In this document: piece by piece, positions 26,033-35,292 of the stretch
Position numbering within the stretch: position 1 is the stretch's first letter
How the letters are laid out: every line of letters starts with the position of its first letter
Translations under genes and position numbers: made by a program
The notes under the pieces: model-generated
The model's database searches: none
Seen by the model: only the letters and a program-made list of their open reading frames with translations
What the model was told of the DNA's origin: nothing
DNA from: Rhodocyclus gracilis
GTDB taxonomy: Bacteria > Pseudomonadota > Gammaproteobacteria > Burkholderiales > Rhodocyclaceae
Length of the DNA: 64,000 nucleotides
Assembly (NCBI RefSeq): GCF_009617575.1
Contig: NZ_WIXJ01000006.1
Location: forward strand, 1 to 64,000
Direction of reading: 5' to 3'

Positions 26033-27454
26033 ATGGCCGCAAAGAAATACGACGCCGGCGTCAAGGAGTACCGAACGATGTACTGGCAGCCGGATTATCC
26101 GGTGAAGGATTCCGATTTTCTCGCTGTTTTCAAGGTCGTTCCGCAGGCCGGCGTGTCGCGCGAGGAAGCCGCCGCCGCGGTCGCCGCCGAGTCATCGACC
26201 GCGACATGGACGACGGTGTGGACCGACCTCTTGACCGACCTCGAGTACTACAAGGGTCGCGCCTACGCGATCGAGGACGTGCCGGGCAACGACGAGGCCT
26301 TTTACGCCTTCATCGCCTACCCGATGGACCTGTTCGAGGAAAGCTCGGTGGTCAACGTGTTCACCTCGCTGTGCGGCAACGTCTTCGGCTTCAAGGCGGT
26401 GCGTTCGCTGCGCCTCGAGGACGTGCGCTTCCCGCTGTGGTTCGTCACCACCTGTCCCGGCCCGCCACACGGCATCCAGGTCGAGCGCGACAAGATGGAC
26501 AAGTACGGCCGGCCGCTGCTCGGCTGCACGATCAAGCCCAAGCTCGGCCTGTCGGCGAAGAACTACGGCCGCGCCGTCTATGAATGCCTGCGCGGCGGCC
26601 TCGATTTCACCAAGGACGACGAGAACGTCAACTCGCAGCCGTTCATGCGCTGGCGCGACCGCTTCTCCTTCGTGCAGGAAGCAATCGACAAGGCCGAGCA
26701 GGAAACCAGCGAGCGCAAGGGGCACTACCTCAACGTGACTGCCGGCACCTTCGAGGAAATGATGGAGCGTGCGGCCTACGCCAAGGAACTCGGCTCGCCG
26801 ATCATCATGAACGACTTCCTCACCACCGGCTGGGCGGCGCACCAGAGCCTGTCCAAGTGGTGCCGCAAGAACGGCATGCTGCTGCACGTGCACCGCGCGC
26901 TGCACGGCGTGATCGACCGCAACCCCAACCACGGCATCAACTTCCGCGTGCTGGCCAAACTGCTGCGTCTGATGGGCGGCGACCACCTGCACTCGGGCAC
27001 CGTCGTCGGCAAGCTCGAAGGCGACCGCGCGGCGACGCTCGGCTGGGTCGACCTGATGCGCGAACGCCACATCAAGGCCGACCGCGCGCGCGGCATCTTC
27101 TTCGATCAGGACTGGGGACCGATGCCCGGCGTCTTCCCGGTCGCCTCCGGCGGCATCCACGTCTGGCACATGCCGGCGCTGGTCTCCATTTTCGGCAACG
27201 ACTCGGTACTGCAGTTCGGTGGCGGCACCATCGGCCACCCCTGGGGCAACGCCGCCGGCGCCTGCGCCAACCGCGTCGCGCTCGAAGCCTGCGTGCAGGC
27301 ACGCAACGAAGGTCGCGCGATCGAGAAGGAAGCCAAGGACATCCTCACCGAAGCCGCCCGCTCCAGCCCCGAACTCAAGGTGGCGATGGAAACCTGGAAG
27401 GAGATCAAGTTCGAGTTCGACGTGGTGGACAAGCTCGACGTCCAGCACCGCTGA
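26033..27454 (+). CDS. cbbL: RuBisCO large subunit, form I
   Basis: A 473-residue form I large subunit that fixes CO2 onto ribulose bisphosphate. Catalytic features are intact: Lys168 in [10 protein letters not shown], the carbamylated Lys194 in [19 protein letters not shown], and loop 6 Lys327 in [22 protein letters not shown] is a strong ribosome site. The downstream small subunit of 118 residues and cbbQ/cbbO place it with form IA (cbbLSQO). Some positions differ from usual form IA, such as NHGINFRVL where HHGIHFRVL is normal (Asn303) and [10 protein letters not shown]. Confidence 0.97.
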   Translation: MAAKKYDAGVKEYRTMYWQPDYPVKDSDFLAVFKVVPQAGVSREEAAAAVAAESSTATWTTVWTDLLTDLEYYKGRAYAIEDVPGNDEAFYAFIAYPMDLFEESSVVNVFTSLCGNVFGFKAVRSLRLEDVRFPLWFVTTCPGPPHGIQVERDKMDKYGRPLLGCTIKPKLGLSAKNYGRAVYECLRGGLDFTKDDENVNSQPFMRWRDRFSFVQEAIDKAEQETSERKGHYLNVTAGTFEEMMERAAYAKELGSPIIMNDFLTTGWAAHQSLSKWCRKNGMLLHVHRALHGVIDRNPNHGINFRVLAKLLRLMGGDHLHSGTVVGKLEGDRAATLGWVDLMRERHIKADRARGIFFDQDWGPMPGVFPVASGGIHVWHMPALVSIFGNDSVLQFGGGTIGHPWGNAAGACANRVALEACVQARNEGRAIEKEAKDILTEAARSSPELKVAMETWKEIKFEFDVVDKLDVQHR

Positions 27455-27492
27455 ACCGGCCGACCTCCCCTATTTGACTGAAAGGACAACAC

Positions 27493-27849
27493 ATGAGCAA
27501 CGTACAGGACTACGCCTCCCGCCTGAGCGATCCGGGTAGCCGCAAGATGGGCACCTTCTCCTACCTGCCGCCGATGGACGCCGCGCAAATCCGCAAGCAG
27601 ATCGAGTGGATCGTCAGCAACGGCTGGAACCCGGCGATCGAGCACGTCGAGCCACAGCACGCCATGGACAGCTACTGGTACATGTGGAAGCTGCCGATGT
27701 TCGGCGAAACCGACATCGACCTGATCCTCGCCGAACTCGACGCCTGCCACCGCGCCAACCCGGACAACCACGTGCGCCTGATCGGCTACGACAACTTCAA
27801 GCAGAGCCAGGGCGCCAGCATGGTGATCCATCGCGGCCGGGCGGTCTGA
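27493..27849 (+). CDS. cbbS: RuBisCO small subunit, form I
   Basis: A 118-residue small subunit. It contains [19 protein letters not shown], the conserved [11 protein letters not shown] and the C-terminal [16 protein letters not shown], all typical of form IA small subunits. It has a good AAGGA ribosome site and follows cbbL by 38 bases. It assembles with CbbL into the L8S8 holoenzyme. A GC-rich hairpin lies between it and cbbQ. Confidence 0.96.
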   Translation: MSNVQDYASRLSDPGSRKMGTFSYLPPMDAAQIRKQIEWIVSNGWNPAIEHVEPQHAMDSYWYMWKLPMFGETDIDLILAELDACHRANPDNHVRLIGYDNFKQSQGASMVIHRGRAV

Positions 27850-27868
27850 CCCCAGCCAGCCCCCGCTG

Positions 27869-27905
27869 CCCCGCCGCGCCGCCCCGTCTCTGACGCGCGG
27901 CGGGG
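27869..27905 (+). terminator. GC-rich intergenic hairpin between cbbS and cbbQ
   Basis: CCCCGCCGCGC (27869-27879) pairs perfectly with GCGCGGCGGGG (27895-27905). There is no T-tract, so it is better read as an mRNA stabiliser or partial terminator that keeps cbbLS transcripts more abundant than cbbQO. Confidence 0.5.
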
Positions 27906-27927
27906 GCTTCCCCGACAGGAGCGTGCA

Positions 27928-28731
27928 ATGAGCGACATCCTTGAGCAGTACCGCATTCCCGCAGAACCCTACTACCGCCCCGTCGCCGACGAGGTCACGC
28001 TGTTCGAGGCCGCCTACGCGGCGAAGATGCCGCTGATGCTCAAGGGGCCGACCGGCTGCGGCAAGACGCGCTTCGTCGAACACATGGCCTGGTGGCTCGG
28101 CAAGCCGTTGGTCACCGTCGCCTGCAACGAGGACATGACCGCCTCCGACCTCGTCGGCCGCTTCCTCCTCGACGCCTCGGGAACGCGCTGGCAGGACGGC
28201 CCGCTGGCCTTCGCCGCGCGCCACGGCGCGATCTGCTACCTCGACGAAGTGGTCGAGGCGCGCCAGGACACGACGGTGGTGATCCACCCGCTGACCGACA
28301 AGCGCCGTGCGCTGCCACTGGAAAAGAAGGGCGAGTTCCTGCGCGCACACCCCGACTTCCATCTGGTGATCTCGTACAACCCGGGCTACCAGAGCCTGAT
28401 GAAGGACCTCAAGCAATCGACCAAGCAGCGCTTCGGCGCGCTCGACTTCCACTACCCGGCGCACGCGGTCGAATCCGAAATCGTCGCCCATGAGGCGAAG
28501 ATCGATGTCGCCGCGGCCGACAAGCTCGTCGCCATTGCCGAGCGCTCGCGCAACCTGAAGGGGCACGGCCTCGACGAAGGCCTGTCGACGCGCATGCTGA
28601 TCCACGCCGGCGAGCTGATCGCGCGCGGCGTGGCGCCGCTGGCGGCGTGCCGCGTCGCGCTGGTGCGGCCGATCACCGACGACCCCGACATGCGCGACGC
28701 GCTCGACGCCGCCGTCGCCACCTTCTTCTAG
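27928..28731 (+). CDS. cbbQ: RuBisCO activase AAA+ subunit CbbQ
   Basis: A 267-residue MoxR-class AAA+ ATPase. Walker A is [13 protein letters not shown], Walker B is [10 protein letters not shown], and sensor and arginine-finger regions follow ([23 protein letters not shown]). CbbQ forms a hexamer that, with CbbO, strips inhibitory sugar phosphates from RuBisCO active sites. ACAGGAGCG is the ribosome site. It is co-transcribed with cbbO. Confidence 0.95.
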   Translation: MSDILEQYRIPAEPYYRPVADEVTLFEAAYAAKMPLMLKGPTGCGKTRFVEHMAWWLGKPLVTVACNEDMTASDLVGRFLLDASGTRWQDGPLAFAARHGAICYLDEVVEARQDTTVVIHPLTDKRRALPLEKKGEFLRAHPDFHLVISYNPGYQSLMKDLKQSTKQRFGALDFHYPAHAVESEIVAHEAKIDVAAADKLVAIAERSRNLKGHGLDEGLSTRMLIHAGELIARGVAPLAACRVALVRPITDDPDMRDALDAAVATFF

Positions 28732-28746
28732 ACGCCGGGAAACGCG

Positions 28747-31128
28747 ATGAGCGCGCACCTTGCCGAGCATCAGGCGCTGCTCGACGAACTGCCGGCAGCG
28801 GCGCAGGCGCTGGCTGCCGCCGCCTGGCCCGAGGCGGTGCGCGCGCTCAGTGCGCGTGGCCTCGACAACTGGCTCAAGGGCGCGCTGGCGCTGCAGCGCA
28901 TGGGGCGCGGCGACGGCATCGTCGCCGCCTGGATCGGCGACGTGCCAGCGGTGGCGCGCGAACTCGGCGAGGAAATCCTGCCCGACTTCGCCCAGCACTG
29001 CCTACAGTTCGCCTCGCGCACCTCGGGCGCAGTGATCGAGCGCATCGTCGCCAGCGCGCCGACGGCCGCGCGCCGCCTCGGCGATGCCGAACTGTTCCGT
29101 GACTACCTGCGCCTGCTCGACGTCCTGCTCGGCCAGGCGCCACGTGGGCTGCGCCCGCTGCTCGAACACCTAGACGAACTGCTCGCCGTGCTCACGCTCG
29201 GCGGCCTGCGCCGCTGGGCGCTATGGGGCGCGCAAGCGCACCGCACCGACTTTGCCGAACAGCTGCGCTACTTCAGCCTTGCCTCCGAAGAGGCGAAGGC
29301 GGTGCTGCAGCAGGAACGCAAGGGAACGCTGTTCGTCGACATCCACCGGCGCATCGGCATGTACCTGCGCGCGCTGTGGGGGCGCGACTTCTTCCTGCGC
29401 CCGAGCGCCGGCGATTTCGAGTCGCGCGAAGGCAGCCGGCCGTTCATCGCCGACTTTTTCGTCCATCTGCCCGACGCCTGCGACGACTGGCAAGGTCTGC
29501 CCGGGCTCGAGCTGTACCGCGCCGCCGCCGCGCACTGCGCTGCGCACATCGTGGCGACGAGCGCGCGTCTCGACGGCGAGGCGTCATCCCAGCCCACCCC
29601 GCTGTCGACACTGCAACGCGCCTGCGTCGGCCTGATCGAGGACGCACGCGTCGAAGCGCTGGCGATCCGCCGCTTCCCGCGGCTGAAGGAACTGTGGCTG
29701 CAGTTCCACCGCCCCGATGCTCAGCCCGAAGCGCCGACCAACGCGCCGGCCGACAGCGTCGGCGCCCGCTTCGGCCGCATCGCGCGCGCGCTGCTCGACG
29801 CCGATGCCGCCGACGACGCGGGCGCTGCTGATGGCGCTGGCCATCACGATGCGCTCGTCGCCTGGACGCGCGAACGCTTTGCCGCCGCCGATCTGTCCAG
29901 CCACGTCGTTTCGCGCGAACTCGGCCTGGCGCTGGCCGGCGAGATCACGCGCCTCGGCCTGCCCTGGTCGGCGCACCGCGACGGACTGGCCGTTCCCTAC
30001 CGCGACGACAACCGCTACCTGTGGGAATACGACCGCGCGCGCGCCGACGACGCCTTTGCCGCCGCGCAGCGCGAAGCGCAGGTGCGCCGCTACGTCAGCG
30101 TCTCGGAGATGGTCAACGAGGTCGAGGTCGAAACGGCTGGCGACGACGCGCAGGAAATCTGGGTCTGCGCCAGCGAGTTCTTCGCCGACGACGGTGTTTC
30201 GTTCAACGCCCGCGAGGGCCGCGAGCCGGTCGCCGAGCCCTGCCACTACGACGAGTTCGACTACCAGTTGCAACTGACCCGGCCGCTATGGACGACGGTG
30301 CAGGAAAAGCGGCCGAAGCTCGGCGAGCTCGCCGTCGTCGAACAGATCATCGACGCGCACCGTCCGCTGACGCAGCGCCTCAAGCACCTGCTTGAAGCCC
30401 TGCAACCGCAGGGCGTGCAACGCCTCCGCAAGCTCGAGGACGGCGACGAGCTCGACCTCGAAGCGGCAATCCGCGCACAGGTCGACCGGCGCCTCGGGCA
30501 GACGCCCGACCCGCGCGTGATGATGCGTTCGCTGCGCAAGACGCGCGACATCGCCGTGCTGGTGCTGCTCGACCTCTCGGAATCGACCAACGATCGCGTC
30601 GCCGGCCAGGACTACAGCGTGCTCGAACTGACGCGCGCCGCCACCGTGCTGCTCGGCGAGGCGATCGACACCGTCGGCGACGCCTTCGCGCTGCACGGCT
30701 TCTGCTCGGACGGACGGCACAACGTCTTCTACCAGCGCTACAAGGATTTCGCGCAGCCCTGGGGCGATCTCGCCAAGGCGCGGCTGGCCGGCATGGAAGG
30801 CCGTCTGTCGACACGCATGGGCGCGGCGATCCGTCACGCCGGGGCGCAGCTGGCGCGGGTGCGCGCGACGCGCAAGCTGCTGCTCGTCGTCACCGACGGC
30901 GAGCCGGCCGACATCGACGTGCGCGACCCGCACTACCTGCGCTTCGACGCCCAAAAAGCCATCGAGGAAGTCAGCGCCCGCGGCGTCAAGCCTTTCTGCC
31001 TGACGCTCGACCCGCGCGCCGACCAGTACGTCGCGCGCGTTTTCGGCCAGCGCAACTACCTCGTCCTCGACCACGTCGAGCGCCTGCCCGAACGCCTGCC
31101 GCTGCTCTACGCCGGGCTGGCGCGGTGA
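28747..31128 (+). CDS. cbbO: RuBisCO activase adaptor CbbO (von Willebrand A domain)
   Basis: A 793-residue partner of CbbQ. The C-terminal ~220 residues form a von Willebrand A domain with the MIDAS motif in LVLLDLSESTNDR, then TRMGAAIRHAGAQL and LLLVVTDGEPADIDV. The large helical N-terminal part begins MSAHLAEHQALLDELP and is specific to CbbO. The protein links the ATPase to RuBisCO. It starts 15 bases after cbbQ. Length is normal for the family (about 750-800). Confidence 0.94.
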   Translation: MSAHLAEHQALLDELPAAAQALAAAAWPEAVRALSARGLDNWLKGALALQRMGRGDGIVAAWIGDVPAVARELGEEILPDFAQHCLQFASRTSGAVIERIVASAPTAARRLGDAELFRDYLRLLDVLLGQAPRGLRPLLEHLDELLAVLTLGGLRRWALWGAQAHRTDFAEQLRYFSLASEEAKAVLQQERKGTLFVDIHRRIGMYLRALWGRDFFLRPSAGDFESREGSRPFIADFFVHLPDACDDWQGLPGLELYRAAAAHCAAHIVATSARLDGEASSQPTPLSTLQRACVGLIEDARVEALAIRRFPRLKELWLQFHRPDAQPEAPTNAPADSVGARFGRIARALLDADAADDAGAADGAGHHDALVAWTRERFAAADLSSHVVSRELGLALAGEITRLGLPWSAHRDGLAVPYRDDNRYLWEYDRARADDAFAAAQREAQVRRYVSVSEMVNEVEVETAGDDAQEIWVCASEFFADDGVSFNAREGREPVAEPCHYDEFDYQLQLTRPLWTTVQEKRPKLGELAVVEQIIDAHRPLTQRLKHLLEALQPQGVQRLRKLEDGDELDLEAAIRAQVDRRLGQTPDPRVMMRSLRKTRDIAVLVLLDLSESTNDRVAGQDYSVLELTRAATVLLGEAIDTVGDAFALHGFCSDGRHNVFYQRYKDFAQPWGDLAKARLAGMEGRLSTRMGAAIRHAGAQLARVRATRKLLLVVTDGEPADIDVRDPHYLRFDAQKAIEEVSARGVKPFCLTLDPRADQYVARVFGQRNYLVLDHVERLPERLPLLYAGLAR

Positions 31129-31180
31129 GATCGCGGCACGCTATGACGGGCACAACTACGCAGCGCCAGAGGAGGCTTTC

Positions 31181-32122
31181 GTGATTGATGTTGTTGTGCT
31201 GTTTTTTCTCTTTGGGCTGCTCGCCGGCGCGGCTCGTTCCGAACTGAAGTTACCGGCAGCGCTGTATGAGACGCTGTCGGTCTTTCTGCTACTGGCGATC
31301 GGCCTCAAGGGCGGCGAAGGACTCGCCAAGCAGGCGGTGCTGCCGCTGCTACCGCAACTCGGCTCAGTGATCCTGCTCGGTGTCGCACAGACGCTGATCG
31401 CCTACAGTCTGCTGCGCGCGGTCGGCCGTTTCGACCGCGCCAATGCAGCGTCAACGGCAGCGCACTACGGTTCGGTCAGTGTCGCCACCTTCGCCGTCGC
31501 CCTCAACTGGCTAGCAACGCGCGCCATTCCGTTCGAGTCGCAAGCCGCTGTTTTTCTCGCCGTCATGGAAATTCCCGCGATCCTTGTCGGCATTGTCCTG
31601 GCGCGCGGCATTAATCGACACACCAACTGGCGCCGGTTGGCGCACGAAACCTTTCTTGGCAAGGGTGTGACCTTGCTGCTCGGCAGCATGGCGATCGGCT
31701 GGCTGGCCGGCCCGGACGGACTGGCGCCGATCAAAGGCGTCTTCTATGAGCTGTTCAAGGGCGCCCTCGCCCTCTTCCTGCTCGAAATGGGGCTGATCGT
31801 CAGCCGTCACTTCGGCACCTTGCGCCAGCATGGACTCTTTCTGGTTGGCTTTGGTATCGCCATGCCGTTGCTCTCGGCGCTGCTCGGGCTGACGACCGGC
31901 ATCGCCCTCGGCCTGTCGCCGGGCGGCGTGACACTGCTCGTAGTGCTCGCCGCCAGCGCCTCGTACATCGCGGTACCCGCCGCCATGCGCCTTGCCGTCC
32001 CGGAGGCGAACCCGGCACTGTCACTCGCCGCCTCGCTTGGCATCACCTTTCCCTTCAATTTGCTGGTCGGCATTCCGCTCTACCACCGACTGGCCGTCCA
32101 CTTCGCAGGAGATTCGGCATGA
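31181..32122 (+). CDS. sbtA: SbtA-type sodium/bicarbonate symporter
   Basis: A 313-residue membrane protein with about ten hydrophobic segments in two inverted halves, as in the SbtA family of Na+-dependent bicarbonate transporters. Family features include LKLPAALYETLSVFLLLAIGLKGGE, AAHYGSVSVATFA and ASASYIAVPAAMRLAVPEANP. The GTG start at 31181 follows GAGGAGG. The gene lies 52 bases after cbbO on the same strand and overlaps the next gene by ATGA, so it belongs with the carbon-fixation cluster and should supply inorganic carbon. Confidence 0.92.
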   Translation: MIDVVVLFFLFGLLAGAARSELKLPAALYETLSVFLLLAIGLKGGEGLAKQAVLPLLPQLGSVILLGVAQTLIAYSLLRAVGRFDRANAASTAAHYGSVSVATFAVALNWLATRAIPFESQAAVFLAVMEIPAILVGIVLARGINRHTNWRRLAHETFLGKGVTLLLGSMAIGWLAGPDGLAPIKGVFYELFKGALALFLLEMGLIVSRHFGTLRQHGLFLVGFGIAMPLLSALLGLTTGIALGLSPGGVTLLVVLAASASYIAVPAAMRLAVPEANPALSLAASLGITFPFNLLVGIPLYHRLAVHFAGDSA

Positions 32123-32427
32123 CCGCGCCCAGTGAAATCCGCAGCCTGCTGACCGTGATCACCGAAGCAGCACTCGAAAACACCCTGCTGCATGACTTCG
32201 AGGGTCGCGGTGTCCACGGCTGCACTGTCTCCGATGCGCGCGGCCGGGGACAGCGCGGCGTGCGTGACGCCGCTTGGGGAGAAGCGGCGAACGTACGCAT
32301 CGAGGTCATCTGCCGACGCGAATGCGCCGAGGCGCTACTCGACCACCTGCAGCGGCATTACTTCAACAATTACGCCATGGTGGCATTCGTTCAGGAAGTC
32401 GTCGTCCTGCGCCCGAACAAATTCTGA
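32119..32427 (+). CDS. sbtB: SbtB-like PII-family regulator
   Basis: A 102-residue PII-like protein: SLLTVITEAALENTLLHDFE, then the T-loop region GVHGCTVSDARGRGQRGV, RIEVICRRECAEALLDHLQ and YAMVAFVQEVVVL. In cyanobacteria SbtB binds SbtA and adenine nucleotides to gate bicarbonate uptake. The cyanobacterial C-terminal cysteine loop is missing here; the protein ends RPNKF. Translation is coupled to sbtA. Confidence 0.87.
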   Translation: MTAPSEIRSLLTVITEAALENTLLHDFEGRGVHGCTVSDARGRGQRGVRDAAWGEAANVRIEVICRRECAEALLDHLQRHYFNNYAMVAFVQEVVVLRPNKF

Positions 32428-32562
32428 ATCTGCATGTGTGCCAGCGCACCACTCACATGCCTGACCTGACCGCCAAGGTTCGACAAAAACGTCACGAGCA
32501 CCAGGCGAACGGCAGTACAAGCCCCCCGCTTCCATTACTCTGACGCAGGATGTCGACTGTCC

Positions 32563-32672
32563 TACGGCTCCCTGCTCTGCCTCGCCTCGACCGCCAGCGC
32601 CGCCTTCCGGCACCAGGTACTCGGTCAGCCGGCGCCCTACTCCGTCATCAGCGTGCCGGTGATCCTCGGCAG
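32563..32672 (+). pseudogene. Relic fragment of a tcuB-like gene
   Basis: The plus strand reads YGSLLCLASTASAAFRHQV then LGQPAPYSVISVPVILGR and a stop. The TcuB-like protein has YGFLLCLASTASGAFQHHF, LGQPAPYPVLSAPVLLGS at the matching place (24383-24492). DNA identity is high across about 110 bases, with a few substitutions. No start or Fe-S region is present. It is the leftover of a duplicated locus. Confidence 0.85.
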
Positions 32673-32716
32673 ATGACGTACACTCGCGCCTCGCGTAACC
32701 ATTTTTAGGCCATTCA

Positions 32717-33811
32717 ATGACAGGCAGGCAGGGTTGGCAGGATCTTCAAGAGCGTATCCGGGCCGAAATTCAGCATCTGGCAGCCATCAACGCCAGTGAT
32801 CGACGCTGGCCAATGCCTTTTTGCGCCGCCCTCGCCTCCGGCCTGCCGCTTCTGGTCGGCGCGTATTTCGATCATCTCGAATACGGGCTGGTCTCGTCGC
32901 TGGGCGGCATGGTTTTTCTCTACGCGCCCAACACGCCGCTCTATCACCGCATGGTCTCGCTGATGGCCTCAGGATTCGCCATGAGCGCGTGCTACACGCT
33001 TGGCGTGCTGAGCCAGTTCCTGCCCTGGGCGCTGGTGCCGACGCTGGCGTTCATTGCCTTGCTCGTGTCGATGGTTTGCCGCTTCTACGCGCTCGGCCCG
33101 CCCGGCAGCCTGTTTTTCATGATGGCGGCGGCAATTGGCGCGTATTCGCCGATCAACGTTCTCGACGTTCCCCTGCATGTCGGCCTGCTGACCATGGGCT
33201 GCCTGCTCGCCTGCCTGATCGCGTTTTTCTACAGCATCTACGCGCTACGGCAGCAGGCGCCGCAAGCGGTGACACCGCTGCCACCGCCCAGCTTCGAATT
33301 CGTCATCGTCGATTCAGTCATCATCGGCATGTTCGTCGGTCTGTCGCTGATGCTGGCGGAAAGCATGCACCTGGAACGCCCCTACTGGGTGCCGGTGAGT
33401 TGCCTCGCCGTCATTCAGGGCGCCTCGCTGCGCGCAGTGTGGACAAAGCAGACCCACCGCATTGCCGGCACCGCCATTGGCCTCCTGCTCACCTGGGGTC
33501 TGCTCGCCTTGCCCCTCGACAAATGGAGCATCTCGCTGATGATGATTGCCTTGGCTTTCATCATCGAAGTGCTGGTCGTCCGCCACTACGGACTGGCGGC
33601 CGTATTCATCACGCCACTGACGATCTTTCTGGCGGAAGCCGCACGGCTCGGCGCAGGCCCGACCGATGCGCTGCTCATCGCCCGCCTCTTCGATACCGTG
33701 CTCGGTTCGCTGGCCGGATTGCTCGGCGGCGTTTGTCTGCACCACCCGCGTTTTCGCGCGCTACTCGGGCAGCAACTGCGACGCCTGATCCCACGGCGAC
33801 TGCTGTCGTGA
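32717..33811 (+). CDS. FUSC-family membrane protein
   Basis: A 364-residue protein with two sets of four to five hydrophobic segments separated by a hydrophilic loop around residues 175-195. The repeated half pattern (LVSSLGGMVFLYAPN..., and later YWVPVSCLAVIQGASLRAVWTKQTHRIAGTAIGLLLTWGL) matches the FUSC/aromatic-acid exporter-like superfamily. The second-half motif WTKQTHRIAGT is the clearest sign. The long cytoplasmic C-terminal domain of typical AaeB is missing, so this is the compact form. Substrate unknown. Confidence 0.75.
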   Translation: MTGRQGWQDLQERIRAEIQHLAAINASDRRWPMPFCAALASGLPLLVGAYFDHLEYGLVSSLGGMVFLYAPNTPLYHRMVSLMASGFAMSACYTLGVLSQFLPWALVPTLAFIALLVSMVCRFYALGPPGSLFFMMAAAIGAYSPINVLDVPLHVGLLTMGCLLACLIAFFYSIYALRQQAPQAVTPLPPPSFEFVIVDSVIIGMFVGLSLMLAESMHLERPYWVPVSCLAVIQGASLRAVWTKQTHRIAGTAIGLLLTWGLLALPLDKWSISLMMIALAFIIEVLVVRHYGLAAVFITPLTIFLAEAARLGAGPTDALLIARLFDTVLGSLAGLLGGVCLHHPRFRALLGQQLRRLIPRRLLS

Positions 33812-33942
33812 GCGCCGCGCACCGCTCGCCACATCAACTGGCGAAGAGCCGGCCACACTCGCCCGAGGAAGAACTGGCCACCGCCGCATTCCTGCCCACT
33901 AGCCGCCCCTGACCCGCTAACGTTTCGCTAGACATTCGCCGC

Positions 33943-34737
33943 ATGACGCCTCCCGAACCCACTGCCTCCCCCGCTGACTTCAGCCTCCTCATCCTCGGCG
34001 GCACCAGCGAAGCCTACCAACTGGCCGCAGACCTGCACGGCAGGGCCGACACCGGCCTGCGCGTGATCAGCTCGCTCGCCGGACGCACCGCGCAACCGCG
34101 CCTGCCGGCGGGCGAAAGCCGCGTCGGCGGATTTGGCGGCGTAGCCGGCCTGACGGCCTATTTGCGGGCGGAGCACATCGACGCCGTGATCGACGCCACG
34201 CACCCCTTTGCCGGGCAGATGCGCTGGAATGCCGCCGATGCCTGCGCCGCGGCGGGCGTGCCGCTGCTGCGACTGGAGCGCCCCGCCTGGCGAGCCGCCC
34301 CCGGCGATCACTGGCTCGAGATCGACAACTGGGACGAAGCGGTAGCACATCTCGCCGCCAGCGCCCCCGCGACACGCCGTGTGCTGCTGGCGCTGGGGCG
34401 ACAGGAACTGGCGCCCTTCGCCCCCCTTGACCACTGCCATTTCGTCATCCGCAGCGTCGACGCACCCGACCCGCAACCGCCATTCGCGCACGCCGAACTC
34501 GTGCTGGCGCGCGGGCCGTTCTCGCTCGCCGACGAGCGCGAACTGCTCCTTAGCCACGCCATCGACACCATCGTCTGCAAGAATAGCGGCGGCGGCGCGA
34601 CCGACGCCAAGCTCGCCGCCGCGCGCGAACTCGGCGTCCGCGTGCTGATGCGCCGCCGCCCGCCGCAACCGGATTCGCCAAGCGTGGCAAGCGTCGCCGC
34701 CGCAATGCAGTGGGTCGCGGCACGCGCCGGCAAGTAA
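33943..34737 (+). CDS. cobK: Precorrin-6A reductase CobK
   Basis: A 264-residue reductase of corrin synthesis that reduces precorrin-6A to precorrin-6B with NADPH. It begins LLILGGTSEAYQLAADLHG, then ISSLAGRTAQPRLPAGESRVGGFGG, IDATHPFAGQM, LLALGRQELAPF and VCKNSGGGATDAKLAAARELG, all conserved in CobK/CbiJ. It is on the plus strand, convergent with the cobHIJ run. A VOC protein follows after 24 bases. Confidence 0.94.
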   Translation: MTPPEPTASPADFSLLILGGTSEAYQLAADLHGRADTGLRVISSLAGRTAQPRLPAGESRVGGFGGVAGLTAYLRAEHIDAVIDATHPFAGQMRWNAADACAAAGVPLLRLERPAWRAAPGDHWLEIDNWDEAVAHLAASAPATRRVLLALGRQELAPFAPLDHCHFVIRSVDAPDPQPPFAHAELVLARGPFSLADERELLLSHAIDTIVCKNSGGGATDAKLAAARELGVRVLMRRRPPQPDSPSVASVAAAMQWVAARAGK

Positions 34738-34761
34738 CTCACACTCCCGAAAGGAGCGCAC

Positions 34762-35130
34762 ATGTTCGATCACCTGTCACTCGGCGTCAGCGATCTGCCC
34801 GCCAGCGAAGCTTTCTTTCTGAAGGCGCTGGCACCGCTCGGCGTCACGGTCGTCATGCAAGGGCCCTATGGGATCGGGCTGGGCCGCCAGGGCAAGCCAT
34901 CGCTATGGCTGGTGCCGGCCAAGGTCACACCGGCGCCGCTGCATCTGGCTTTCGCCGCCGAAACGCGCGTGCAGGTCGACGCCTTCTACGCCGCGGCACT
35001 CGCCGCGGGCGGCAAGGACAACGGCGCGCCGGGGCTGCGCCCGGACTACCACGCGAATTATTACGGCGCTTTCGTCATCGGCCCGGACGGCCACAACATC
35101 GAGGCCGTCTGCCAGCGGCCGGAGGCCTGA
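34762..35130 (+). CDS. VOC (glyoxalase/dioxygenase superfamily) protein
   Basis: A 122-residue vicinal-oxygen-chelate fold protein: MFDHLSLGVSDLPASEAFF at the start, HLAFAAETRVQVDAFYAAA, and the C-terminal FVIGPDGHNIEAVC. The metal-binding His/Glu pattern is plausible. A ribosome site (GAAAGGAGC) precedes the ATG. It follows cobK but no corrin role is known for this family; co-transcription may be coincidental. Confidence 0.85.
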   Translation: MFDHLSLGVSDLPASEAFFLKALAPLGVTVVMQGPYGIGLGRQGKPSLWLVPAKVTPAPLHLAFAAETRVQVDAFYAAALAAGGKDNGAPGLRPDYHANYYGAFVIGPDGHNIEAVCQRPEA

Positions 35131-35292
35131 GTCCGGTAGCCGCTGGGCGGGGAATCGACGATCAGCGCGAGCGCTGCCAAAATCGTTGCGCGCCCGAGGC
35201 GTTGAGCCTTCTCGTTGCGGCTCCCTCGTTGCCGTCCAGTCGTTGATGTGCTTCGTCGACGCCAGCTTCGTCGACACCTGCTGCGTTGTCGC

